A stretch of DNA of 16,241 bases, from contig JAKVCF010000041.1 of NCBI GenBank assembly GCA_022447335.1, positions 1 through 16,241 of the forward strand, written 5' to 3'. Both the position numbers and the translations under genes were made by a program. The DNA is from Planctomycetota bacterium. Lineage in GTDB: Bacteria; Planctomycetota; UBA1135. Under the pieces are notes generated by a model, which was not told where the DNA came from, did not search any database, and saw nothing but the letters and a program-made list of their open reading frames with translations. This document shows, one piece after another, positions 1-6,668 of the stretch. Numbering within the stretch: the stretch's first letter is position 1; the number at the start of each line of letters is the position of its first letter.

Positions 1-308
1 GCCGACTGCAGCAGGCCACTGCCGATCTTCTGTTTCTGATGCTCCGGCAGCACTGCCATCGGCGCGAGCGCGAGCAAGCCGCCAGGAATATCACGCGACT
101 GACCAACCTCGTCGATCACCTGCGCTGGGGAGAAGGCCACATGTGCAATAACCTCGCCCTTTCGATCCGCGAGGTGACTCATGAACAGATCGCCATCAGC
201 ACGCAGCTGATCCACAATCTTCGCCTCATCGGGTTGACCAAAGGTGGTCTCAATCACATCACGTACACCATCGACGTCACCCGTTTCCTCTGCGCGCAAC
301 CAAACCAT
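1..308 (-). CDS. GNAT-family N-acetyltransferase (partial, C-terminus beyond window)
   Basis: The reading frame starts at ATG 308 and stays open to the window edge, giving about 102 N-terminal residues. It begins MVWLRAEETGDVDGVRDVIE, followed by TFGQPDEAKIVDQLRADGDL, then HVAFSP and LAPMAVLPEHQKQKIGSGLL. The last block matches the acetyl-CoA pyrophosphate-binding motif A (Q/RxxGxG/A) of GNAT enzymes, here QKQKIGSG. The opening 'AFxxPDEAxLVxxLR' pattern is typical of YhbS-like acetyltransferases. It would transfer an acetyl group from acetyl-CoA to an unknown amine or small molecule in the cytoplasm. It is the last visible gene of a minus-strand operon, with its ATG only 2 bases after the TAG stop of the epimerase gene, so translational coupling is likely. 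The family is clear; the substrate cannot be inferred. Confidence 0.85.
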   Translation of the reverse strand, partial: MVWLRAEETGDVDGVRDVIETTFGQPDEAKIVDQLRADGDLFMSHLADRKGEVIAHVAFSPAQVIDEVGQSRDIPGGLLALAPMAVLPEHQKQKIGSGLLQS

Positions 309-310
309 GA

Positions 311-1264
311 CTAAGCGGCTTCGATGGCTGCGTGTTTACCTAAAAGATCGCGTAATGCGCCCTCTAGTTCGGGGTGGGAAAACTCAAACTCGGCACGCTG
401 CAGTCGCTTAGGGACCAAGCGCGCGCCCATGAGAGCAAGTTGGCCATTGCTGCCCATCAGCCACGCGCCCAACTTAACCGCAAAGGCTGGAGCCCAAAGC
501 CCGACCCATTCGCCCAGCACTTTACGCAACGTACGCTGGAAAGCCTTATTAGTAACTGCGCCTGGCGCCACACAGTTATAAGCCCCCTCAGCACTGGGGG
601 CGTCTATTGCAAAGTGAATGATATCGACCATGTCCTGCATATGGATCCAGCTCACTGCCTGCTTACCACTACCGACCGCACCCCCCAGCGCAAAATGGGC
701 GAGTTGCTTCAACTTAGGCAACGCTCCACTGTATCGATCAAGCACAACCGAAATGCGTAATCGAACCTGGCGTGTTTTTGGCGTTTCTAGACTAGTCTGC
801 GCCGCCTCCCAACCCTGGCAAACCTCGGCCAGAAAGCCACGGCCCCGCGGAGAGTTCTCAAGGCACACGCGCCCGCCAACATCCCCGTAGTAAGCCATCG
901 CGCTTGCGTTTACCCAAACTTCGGGTGGCATTAGTGCATTCTGGATTGCCTCACCAATCGCATGCGTCGAGTCGACACGCGAACGCAATACAGCCTTGCG
1001 ATTAGCTTTGGTGAGCCGGCAATCGATATTCCGCCCGGCTAGGTTGACGACTGCCACCGCTCCATCGAGCTCGGTAGCCCAGCGGCCCTGCGTGCAACCA
1101 TCCCAAGCTATTTCGCGTACCCCGCCTCCGCACATCCCCGGCGACCGAGTTAAAACCACAACCTCCCATTCGTCCTTCGGAAGACTCGCGATCAGCGCAC
1201 GCCCGATCGCGCCGCTCCCGCCAGCAATCACAAGCTTCTTAGGAAAGAGTTGGGCTTGGTTCAT
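311..1264 (-). CDS. TIGR01777-family (YfcH-like) NAD(P)-binding epimerase/SDR protein
   Basis: This 317-residue protein is close to the usual length for the YfcH/TIGR01777 family of atypical short-chain dehydrogenases. Residues 10-22 form the Rossmann glycine motif (KLVIAGGSGAIGR), NLAG at 74-77 is the family's second cofactor motif, and NASAMAYYGD around 119-128 carries the paired tyrosines typical of this family. The C-terminus (about 270-312, including HPELEGALRDLL) matches the DUF1731 extension found in these proteins. The biochemical role of the family is poorly known; it is annotated as a nucleoside-diphosphate-sugar epimerase by homology only. Its ATG overlaps the TGA of the upstream pseudouridine synthase gene (ATGA at 1261-1264), and the GNAT gene follows after 2 bases, so it belongs to the same operon. 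Family call is sure, function is not. Confidence 0.9.
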   Translation of the reverse strand: MNQAQLFPKKLVIAGGSGAIGRALIASLPKDEWEVVVLTRSPGMCGGGVREIAWDGCTQGRWATELDGAVAVVNLAGRNIDCRLTKANRKAVLRSRVDSTHAIGEAIQNALMPPEVWVNASAMAYYGDVGGRVCLENSPRGRGFLAEVCQGWEAAQTSLETPKTRQVRLRISVVLDRYSGALPKLKQLAHFALGGAVGSGKQAVSWIHMQDMVDIIHFAIDAPSAEGAYNCVAPGAVTNKAFQRTLRKVLGEWVGLWAPAFAVKLGAWLMGSNGQLALMGARLVPKRLQRAEFEFSHPELEGALRDLLGKHAAIEAA

Positions 1265-1965
1265 GACTCAAAATTTATAGGACATTCCAGACAAACTTCT
1301 TCGCCTCGCGTCGGATGCGGAAATCTTAGTCGCGAGGCGTGCAGATCAATGCGCCGAGACATAAGTGCCCGGCGTGCCCCGTATTTGAGATCGCCACGAA
1401 TCGGCACGCCTAGGCCAACTGCGCAGGCTACACGTAGTTGATGAGAGCGCCCCGTGGTGGGCTCGAGCGACAAGTGCAGCCCGCCATCAGGGAGAACGGT
1501 GAGCACACGATATCGAGTATGCGCGAGCTTCGCTCCATCTCGGCCAGCAAGCGCCACCTGGACAAAGTTGCGAGCACGGTCTTTCCAAAGCCATTGCTCA
1601 AGCTCGCCATGGTCGCCAACCTGTAGCGCAGACCCGGCGCAGCTCTGCGCCGGCGGATCGGTACGCGCCTCGTACTCCTTATGCACCTCGCTCTCACGCC
1701 ACGCTCGCGATAAACGGTCAGCGCCCTTCGAGGTTCGCCCAAAGGCAACGATGCCAGAAACCGGTCGATCAAGCCTATGCACTACGCCGAGGAAAGCTTC
1801 GCCCGGCTTGTTGTACTTACGCTTGACCCAATCTTTTGCCCAATCAAATAACGACGGGTCGCCGCTTGCATCTGGAACCATTGGCATGCCAGACGGCTTT
1901 GCGAGCACTAGGACATGGTTATCGCAGTGCAGCACCTGCGGCTTGGGCGCCATACCACTACTCAT
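1261..1965 (-). CDS. RluA-family RNA pseudouridine synthase
   Basis: The 234-residue protein isomerises uridine to pseudouridine in RNA. VVHRLDRPVSGIVAF at about 61-75 is the RluA-family catalytic motif, with the nucleophilic aspartate at D66 in HRLD. The N-terminus (HCDNHVLVLAKPSGMPMVPD) matches the KPxG motif, and EPTTGRSHQLRV near 170-181 is the conserved basic uridine-binding loop (TGRxHQLR). No S4 RNA-binding domain precedes the catalytic domain, as in the short RluA/TruC/RluC-like members. The target RNA (rRNA or tRNA) cannot be assigned. The start ATG overlaps the methyltransferase stop by 4 bases (ATGA) and the stop overlaps the epimerase start in the same way. Pairing with an RlmI-like methyltransferase suggests an RNA-modification module, but that is inference. 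Confidence 0.93.
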   Translation of the reverse strand: MSSGMAPKPQVLHCDNHVLVLAKPSGMPMVPDASGDPSLFDWAKDWVKRKYNKPGEAFLGVVHRLDRPVSGIVAFGRTSKGADRLSRAWRESEVHKEYEARTDPPAQSCAGSALQVGDHGELEQWLWKDRARNFVQVALAGRDGAKLAHTRYRVLTVLPDGGLHLSLEPTTGRSHQLRVACAVGLGVPIRGDLKYGARRALMSRRIDLHASRLRFPHPTRGEEVCLECPINFES

Positions 1966-2843
1966 GATGCTCTAGGCCCACAGAGGAAGCGAGCACAAAA
2001 ACCACATGGAAGAAGTCGTGAGCCATCTCCTTCTGGTATTGCGAGCTCGCCACTCTCAATAGTCCCATTGCCAAACTCTCTGAGCATGTTCTCAAAGGCA
2101 ATCGGCGAATACCCGATTGCGTAAGTAGATAAGATCAAAAAGCTCCCCGGATCTGGTGATAGTAGCTGACGACAAGACTCGAGTAGGCCAGAAATGTCGC
2201 GCTCAAACTGCCACTTCTCTCCTTTCGGGCCGCGCCCATAGTGCGGCGGGTCAAGCAGGATGGCGTCGTAACGGCGCTTTCGGCGAACTTCGCGCGCGGC
2301 AAAGGCGCTGGCATCATCGCAGATCCAACGAATGGCACGATTAGGAAGCTGTGAGAGTTGAGCGTTTTCTGCTGCCCAGTTCAGTGAAGGCTTCGCTGCG
2401 TCGACGTGAGTAACCTGCCATCCGGATTGAGCGGCCAAAATGCTGGCAGCTCCGGTGTAACCAAACAGATTTAACATCGTCTTATGGGTGCCCGGCGCAG
2501 GGCCTCGCTCTTGGAACCATGCCCAGTTGGACGCCTGCTCTGGGAATAGCCCTACATGCTTAAACGGAGTTAGCTTTAACTTAAAGCGTGCACCTTGCCA
2601 ACCAACTTCCCACTCAGGCTTGAGCCGAAGCTCACCGCAGCTCTCCCATCGCCCCCCCCGATCATTCTCGCGGGCAAAGCTCCAATCCGCGGCCAGCCAA
2701 TTAGTCTCCGGTAGGCGAGGCTCCCATAGCGCTTGTGGGTCGGGACGACGCACAACCCACTTCCCCATACGTTCTAACTTCTCGCCCCTGCCGCTATCCA
2801 GCAACGCGTAATCCTCAAAAGCGGGGTGAGTAAACACCGTCAT
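1962..2843 (-). CDS. Class I SAM-dependent methyltransferase, RlmI/COG1092-like
   Basis: This 293-residue protein has a Rossmann-type SAM domain. NLFGYTGAAS at 125-134 is motif I (SAM glycine loop), THVDAA near 145-150 ends in the acidic ribose-binding residue, DDASAF near 176-181 contacts the adenine, and LLDPPHYGRGPKGEKW from 196 is the catalytic DPP(Y/F) motif. The N-terminal portion (YALLDSGRGEKLERMGKW) is typical of RlmI-related rRNA methyltransferases, but the N-terminal PUA domain is absent. The position where RlmI-type enzymes usually show an SCS-like cysteine motif reads ILST (237-240), so m5C chemistry should not be assumed. The gene leads the four-gene minus-strand operon. A TATCCT hexamer (2855-2850) ends 6 bases before ATG 2843 and there is no Shine-Dalgarno sequence, suggesting a leaderless mRNA. 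Substrate unknown; probably rRNA. Confidence 0.88.
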   Translation of the reverse strand: MTVFTHPAFEDYALLDSGRGEKLERMGKWVVRRPDPQALWEPRLPETNWLAADWSFARENDRGGRWESCGELRLKPEWEVGWQGARFKLKLTPFKHVGLFPEQASNWAWFQERGPAPGTHKTMLNLFGYTGAASILAAQSGWQVTHVDAAKPSLNWAAENAQLSQLPNRAIRWICDDASAFAAREVRRKRRYDAILLDPPHYGRGPKGEKWQFERDISGLLESCRQLLSPDPGSFLILSTYAIGYSPIAFENMLREFGNGTIESGELAIPEGDGSRLLPCGFCARFLCGPRAS

Positions 2844-2849
2844 GCAGAG

Positions 2850-2877
2850 AGGATAGCTGGGCCCTTGTACACTCCAA
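2850..2877 (-). promoter_or_regulatory. Putative leaderless promoter of the methyltransferase operon
   Basis: Read on the minus strand, TTGGAG (2877-2872) is followed by a 16-base spacer and TATCCT (2855-2850). Six bases (CTCTGC) then lead to ATG 2843. A transcript starting about 7 bases after the -10 box would begin at the A of the start codon. No purine-rich ribosome-binding site fits between. The -35 match is weak (TTG only). Confidence 0.5.
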
Positions 2878-2912
2878 CGGACAGCGCTGTACCACTCGCT
2901 AGAATCCGGTGC
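2878..2912 (+). promoter_or_regulatory. Putative leaderless promoter of plsC
   Basis: CGGACA (2878-2883; 4 of 6 matches to TTGACA) is separated by 16 bases from TAGAAT (2900-2905; 5 of 6 matches to TATAAT). Seven bases (CCGGTGC) then precede GTG 2913. The predicted transcription start falls on or beside the GTG. The element lies back to back with the minus-strand promoter at 2850-2877 in a 69-base divergent intergenic region. Confidence 0.55.
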
Positions 2913-3665
2913 GTGCGCCTCGTTTTTGTTGCCCTCTGGACAGTGCTCTGCACTCCACTCGTCCTCGGCCCTTTAGCGGCGCGATGCGCGGGACGCATAG
3001 TCAGTATGCGCTGGGGCGCCTGGGTCTGCCATGTCTGGGCGCGCGGACTTCTACGAGTGCTAGGTGTGCGATTTTCGGCCGAGGGCCCTACGCCACCACG
3101 CGGGGCCTTCATCGCTAGCAATCACACCAGCTGGCTAGACATCCTGGTACTTTCCGCCTGGACCCCCACCAACTTCATCGCTAAAAAAGAAGTCGCGAAG
3201 ATACCCGGCATAGGCCTTCTTTCGGGATTGATTGGTACACAATTCCTCAATCGTCAATCCCAGCGCGACGCCCATAGACTCGCCTCTAAGCTGCGCAGCA
3301 TGCTCAAAGAGGGCCTCGGGATCACCCTCTTCCCCGAAGGCTACTGCGCTGACGGGCACAGCCTGCTGCCCTTTCGCCCGGCACTTTTTGGCGGCGCCGC
3401 CGAGCTCGGAACGCCATGCGTGCCTATCACTATCACCTACGACCTTCCTGACGTCGTCTGGAATGATGGAACAGGAATCGGCTCCCATGCCCACCGCATG
3501 CTGAAGGCTCGCCGGCTCGACCGCGGCGGCGCCCCGATTCAGGCACGCATTCAGGTTGGGCCTACCATGCAAAGCACTGATCGGAAACTGCTTGCCCGCA
3601 CAATCGAAAAAGAAGTCCGTAAGCGCTTCCGCCCCTTCGCCCCCGCAAGTAAATCGGTACGCTGA
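2913..3665 (+). CDS. plsC: 1-acyl-sn-glycerol-3-phosphate acyltransferase (PlsC/LPLAT family)
   Basis: The enzyme acylates lysophosphatidic acid at position 2 to make phosphatidic acid at the inner membrane. From GTG 2913 the protein has 250 residues, the usual PlsC length, and begins with a hydrophobic helix (MRLVFVALWTVLCTPLVLGP). The catalytic NHX4D motif is NHTSWLD at 70-76. FLNR at 111-114 corresponds to motif II, FPEG at 140-143 is motif III binding the glycerol phosphate, and VPI follows as motif IV. The frame is open upstream to GTG 2826 and TTG 2865, but 2826 would overlap the divergent methyltransferase gene. GTG 2913 fits the family start and sits 7 bases after a TAGAAT hexamer; TTG 2865, 12 bases after an AGAGAGGA-like site, is the alternative. 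It is monocistronic and ends at a hairpin terminator. It could acylate another lysolipid or an ornithine lipid. Confidence 0.9.
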   Translation: MRLVFVALWTVLCTPLVLGPLAARCAGRIVSMRWGAWVCHVWARGLLRVLGVRFSAEGPTPPRGAFIASNHTSWLDILVLSAWTPTNFIAKKEVAKIPGIGLLSGLIGTQFLNRQSQRDAHRLASKLRSMLKEGLGITLFPEGYCADGHSLLPFRPALFGGAAELGTPCVPITITYDLPDVVWNDGTGIGSHAHRMLKARRLDRGGAPIQARIQVGPTMQSTDRKLLARTIEKEVRKRFRPFAPASKSVR

Positions 3666-3680
3666 CGCGTACGGAATTTG

Positions 3681-3717
3681 AAAAGAGGCGCGCGCCAAAA
3701 TGGCTCACGCCTCTTTT
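3681..3717. terminator. Bidirectional rho-independent terminator between plsC and the coiled-coil gene
   Basis: AAAAGAGGCG (3681-3690) pairs perfectly with CGCCTCTTTT (3708-3717) around a 17-base loop. On the plus strand the stem ends in T residues and is followed by CTTTTA; on the minus strand the U-tract lies within the stem arm and continues into TTTTCAAATT. It sits between two convergent genes, 16 bases after the plsC stop and 21 bases from the coiled-coil gene stop, so it probably serves both. Confidence 0.9.
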
Positions 3718-3737
3718 CTTTTAGCCCTCGAAACAAC

Positions 3738-4553
3738 TTAGAAGCCGCCGCGACCTCCGCCGCCACCCTGCTGCTGGTTAAAGCCGCCGCGACCTCCGCC
3801 GCCATCGCGACCTCCGCCAGGAGGGCCCCCGCGGCCACCTCCGCCATCACGGCCACCGACAAAGAAACGGCTGAAGCCACTGTTGGACTCCTGATACTTG
3901 TCCAGCTGATCCGGAGTAAGGAAGGCGCCAAGCGCTTGATCGGTCTTATCATTCAGATCCGCCATGCCAGTGCGCATCGCATCGCGATCCCATTCACCTG
4001 ATTCGCGCATCTGTGCGAAGTAATCGCGAGTAGCTTGCTCGGACTCAGCAAGAACCTTATTCATCTCACCCTTCTGGTAGTCGTCGAGACCTAACTCTTC
4101 GGCCATGCGATCTACGCGACGTGCCAACTGCTCCTGACGACGCTCTTCGCGCTCGAGCTCGCGCTCTTCTTCTTTCTGCTTCTCAAGGTTGTCAACATAA
4201 GCGCGAAAGCGCATCTCTTCCTCGAGGGTATACGGCGCTGCCTCGGCCGAAGCGTACTTAGCCTCATTTTCCGACTCGACCGATTCGACCGGAGCCGCAA
4301 CGGCTTCGCGACGATTTGCCAGTGACTGTACTTGGAGCTCCAAGGCATCGACAGCGGCTTCAAGTGAAGCATTACGAGCTTCAAGCGCGCGGTATTTGTC
4401 AACCAGCTCGCCGCTACCCGAATCACCACTCACGGAAGCAAGTAGCGGCTCATCAGCGGACTCGCCCGCAGGGGGCGAGAAGAGCATGCCGCCGACTGTG
4501 CCGGCAGCGAATCCGCCCAGGAGGGCGACGGCGAGAATAGGGCCTACTTGCAT
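3738..4553 (-). CDS. Unrecognised membrane-anchored coiled-coil protein with RGG/glycine-rich C-terminal tail
   Basis: I do not recognise a named family. From ATG 4553 the protein has 271 residues. Residues 3-25 (VGPILAVALLGGFAAGTVGG onward) are a hydrophobic helix with small-residue spacing, a signal anchor or uncleaved signal. Residues 49-82 and 110-150 are charged, coiled-coil-like helices, the second very rich in E/R/K/Q. Residues 151-222 (from EELGLDD to LTPDQLDKYQE) look like the helical LTxxQ module of Spy/CpxP-like periplasmic proteins, a tentative comparison. Residues 233-271 are a low-complexity tail of GGRDGGGGRGG-type repeats ending RGGF. The frame is open upstream to ATG 4661, but the extra 36 residues are not helix- or signal-like and precede the anchor, so 4553 is preferred; neither start has a clear ribosome-binding site. 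It lies downstream of the SLC13 gene in the same direction and may be cotranscribed. The real-gene call is strong, function unknown. Confidence 0.75.
   Translation of the reverse strand: MQVGPILAVALLGGFAAGTVGGMLFSPPAGESADEPLLASVSGDSGSGELVDKYRALEARNASLEAAVDALELQVQSLANRREAVAAPVESVESENEAKYASAEAAPYTLEEEMRFRAYVDNLEKQKEEERELEREERRQEQLARRVDRMAEELGLDDYQKGEMNKVLAESEQATRDYFAQMRESGEWDRDAMRTGMADLNDKTDQALGAFLTPDQLDKYQESNSGFSRFFVGGRDGGGGRGGPPGGGRDGGGGRGGFNQQQGGGGGRGGF
3742..3853 (-). repeat. Imperfect direct repeats encoding the glycine/RGG tail
   Basis: A 24-base sequence occurs identically at 3742-3765 and 3781-3804, 39 bases (13 codons) apart and in frame. Its core, cgcgacctccgcc, recurs a third time around 3807-3819, and related CCGCC-rich units continue to about 3853. 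The repeats encode RGG and GGGG stretches. Such an in-frame array can vary in length by slippage or recombination without frameshift. Confidence 0.75.
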
Positions 4554-4630
4554 GGTGAAGATGAAACCCGCGATGCTCCCAAGGGTTTCCCGGGAGACTG
4601 CGAAAGTATTTCTGGGCCAAAGAATACACG

Positions 4631-4644
4631 CAGGCAAGAGCCTG
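4631..4644 (-). terminator. Weak hairpin downstream of the SLC13 gene, possible terminator or attenuator
   Basis: CAGGC (4631-4635) and GCCTG (4640-4644) form a 5-bp stem with a 4-base loop. On the minus strand it is followed after a few bases by GTATTCTTTGG, a poor T-tract. It lies 62 bases after the SLC13 stop. The stem is short, so chance is possible. Confidence 0.25.
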
Positions 4645-4705
4645 AGTGCATAGGCCCCCATAAATCAGCCCTGAGAGCTTGTTCTGAGGCGTGAGCTCAA
4701 AGTGC

Positions 4706-6568
4706 CTACCACTTCAGCCCGGTCATCAGTGGGATTCCGAAGAATGCCACTAGTACACAGAGGACGCTGATCGGCACGCCAATGCGCACGAAGTCGCCGA
4801 ACTTATAGCCACCTGGACCATAGACCATCAGATTCGACTGGTGGCTAACCGGAGTCGCAAAACTGATCGAGGCGCCGAAGACAATCGCCAAGATGAAGGC
4901 GCGTTGCACAATGCCAGCCTCATCGGCCGGCAGAGCTTCGGACTCGGTAATCGCTTCGGCCGCACCTATCGCAATCGGAGTAAGCAGAACCGCTACCGCT
5001 TGATTACTGATGAAGTTGGTTAAAACTGCGCAGACCGAAAGTAGTCCAAACAGAATGCCAGCTGGTCCGAACTGCGTAAGCGGAGCGACCATTCCTTCAG
5101 CTAGGAACTTTGCCGCCCCCGAATGGGCCATAGCTTTGCCCAGCCCAATCGTGCCGACCAAAAAAAGCAGAATGGTCCAATCAACTGAGTTGTAGGCCTT
5201 CCGCGCAGTTAAACAACCAGAAGCCACCATTGCCAATGCACCGAACAACGCAACGACTGGCAACAACTGACTCATGCCACTGACTGAGGTCAAACTAAAG
5301 AGAATCATTACCACAGCAGTAATCGACAGCGCCACGCGCGCCTTCCCGCGCAGGTACACCCACTCATGCGCACCGGTCAGCAGAAAAAAGTCGTTCTTTG
5401 CGCGCACGCGTGTCTGCGAATCTTCGTCGCCACAAACTAGTAGAAGGTCGCCCGCATGTAGCACCTGCTTCGACGCCCGTTCGCGAATATGGCGACCATC
5501 ACGCAAAACCGCCACCAGGATGGCCCCGTAATCACGCCAAAGATGCAAATCACCGACCGTGCGGCCCACTACTGAAGAGTGCGGCGCGATCGCTAGTTCA
5601 TAGAACTGCATAGACTTGGGATCAAACCGCGACTCCTGGAAGAGGCGTAGCCCAAACTCGCCCTGCAATCCGGCGAGCGTGTCGACGTTGCCGCGCAACA
5701 TAATCACGTCGCCATGATCGATCGAATGCCCAGCATAAGGTGGCATGACCATGGCATCCTCCCGGGCATAGAACAGCAGCTCGGCGCGCGAACTCGAAAA
5801 GACTTCATCGTAGTCTTTGCCGAGCAACGGCGATTCCGGACTGATCGAGAGCTCGGTGACATATTCGCGATCGCCTGGCCCCGCGACCATCATGGTCGAT
5901 AATGATTGACGGTCGGGTATGAGTTGGCGTACGAAAATACTGACAAACGCCACTCCCACCAACAGAATGACTATGCCCACCGGTGACATCTCGAACATGC
6001 CAAGCGGCTCGATACCTTCGCCCTCAAGTACGCCTGAGACTAGCAAGTTGGTCGAAGTGCCAACTAGGGTGACCATCCCGCCCAGGATTGACGCAAAAGC
6101 CAGTGGGATCAGTAAACGAGACACGGGCACCCCAGTTTCGCGCGACATGCCAATCAGAATCGGAATGAACACCACCACGACCCCAGTGTTGTTTAGGAAG
6201 GCCGACAAAATGCCCCCGATAAGCGAGACCAACAACACCATCCGGCGCTCCTTGCCCTGACTGAGCGTCATTACCGCGCGCGCGATGAACTCGACTGCGC
6301 CTGTACGGGTTAAGCCTTCGCCCATCACGTACAGCGCCGCGATTGTCAGCACTGCGCCGTTACCAAAGCCAGAGAGCGCCCCGGCTGCATCGATCAACTG
6401 AACTGCCGGATCGAAGTTGGGGTCATTCAAGCGAAGTAATTCGCCGATCGCAACTAGCGCAACGAGGACCCCCAGGCCGAGAGCGTCCAGCGACGCCTTC
6501 TCCTTGACCAGTAGGACGAGCAGAAGGGCCGTGACGACGAGTACCAGGACGCCCTCAATAGCCAGCAC
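4706..6568 (-). CDS. SLC13-family (DASS) permease with two TrkA-C (RCK-C) domains
   Basis: This 620-residue inner-membrane transporter belongs to the ion transporter superfamily group of SLC13-like permeases; relatives move sulfate, dicarboxylates or other anions with sodium. Hydrophobic segments fill residues 5-225 and 410-618. The pseudo-symmetric substrate/sodium loops are visible as FLNNTGV (124-130) with GTSTN (170-174), and FISNQAV (519-525) with ATPVSHQSN (571-579). Between the halves lie two cytosolic TrkA-C-like domains, about 237-303 (ELSISPESPLLGK...GDVIMLRG) and 320-390 (ELAIAPHSSVVGRTV...GDLLLVCGDED), which bind ligands and gate transport in related proteins. The GTG start at 6568 is preceded, after 6 bases, by TACCAT and by no Shine-Dalgarno sequence. 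Neighbours give no substrate clue; sulfate is possible but unproven. The next gene downstream is the glycine-tail protein. Confidence 0.92.
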   Translation of the reverse strand: MLAIEGVLVLVVTALLLVLLVKEKASLDALGLGVLVALVAIGELLRLNDPNFDPAVQLIDAAGALSGFGNGAVLTIAALYVMGEGLTRTGAVEFIARAVMTLSQGKERRMVLLVSLIGGILSAFLNNTGVVVVFIPILIGMSRETGVPVSRLLIPLAFASILGGMVTLVGTSTNLLVSGVLEGEGIEPLGMFEMSPVGIVILLVGVAFVSIFVRQLIPDRQSLSTMMVAGPGDREYVTELSISPESPLLGKDYDEVFSSSRAELLFYAREDAMVMPPYAGHSIDHGDVIMLRGNVDTLAGLQGEFGLRLFQESRFDPKSMQFYELAIAPHSSVVGRTVGDLHLWRDYGAILVAVLRDGRHIRERASKQVLHAGDLLLVCGDEDSQTRVRAKNDFFLLTGAHEWVYLRGKARVALSITAVVMILFSLTSVSGMSQLLPVVALFGALAMVASGCLTARKAYNSVDWTILLFLVGTIGLGKAMAHSGAAKFLAEGMVAPLTQFGPAGILFGLLSVCAVLTNFISNQAVAVLLTPIAIGAAEAITESEALPADEAGIVQRAFILAIVFGASISFATPVSHQSNLMVYGPGGYKFGDFVRIGVPISVLCVLVAFFGIPLMTGLKW

Positions 6569-6580
6569 GCCAATATGGTA
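6569..6580 (-). promoter_or_regulatory. Putative -10 element of a leaderless SLC13 transcript
   Basis: On the minus strand TACCAT (6580-6575, fitting TANNNT) is followed by six bases, ATTGGC, and GTG 6568. No convincing -35 box or ribosome-binding site is seen. The spacing is identical to that of two other unit-leading genes here. The rest of the 6569-6668 gap shows no gene. Confidence 0.4.
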
Positions 6581-6668
6581 GCCCGCCGCATTCCGAAAAC
6601 ACCCCTTTGCCGAGACCTCACGCGCCTCGACATCGTGACCCCGGGCTACCTAAATCCTCTCGCAGGGC

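Noticed and set aside
324..760. Plus-strand open frames opposite the epimerase
   Set aside because: They lie wholly opposite a well-supported coding region with conserved motifs and have no recognisable domains.
2826..2912. Upstream in-frame extension of plsC from GTG 2826 or TTG 2865
   Set aside because: GTG 2826 would overlap the divergent methyltransferase gene, and the extension has no PlsC similarity. GTG 2913 gives the usual length and a hydrophobic start. TTG 2865 remains a minor alternative.
3551..4001. Open frames on both strands rich in alanine or valine opposite the glycine-rich tail
   Set aside because: They are shadows of the GC-rich repeats in other frames: low complexity, no recognisable domain, and overlapping plsC or the terminator.
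4554..4661. 36-residue N-terminal extension of the coiled-coil protein from ATG 4661
   Set aside because: It puts a non-hydrophobic, Arg- and Pro-containing segment before the membrane anchor and spans a small hairpin. No ribosome-binding site supports either start, so this is a preference, not proof.
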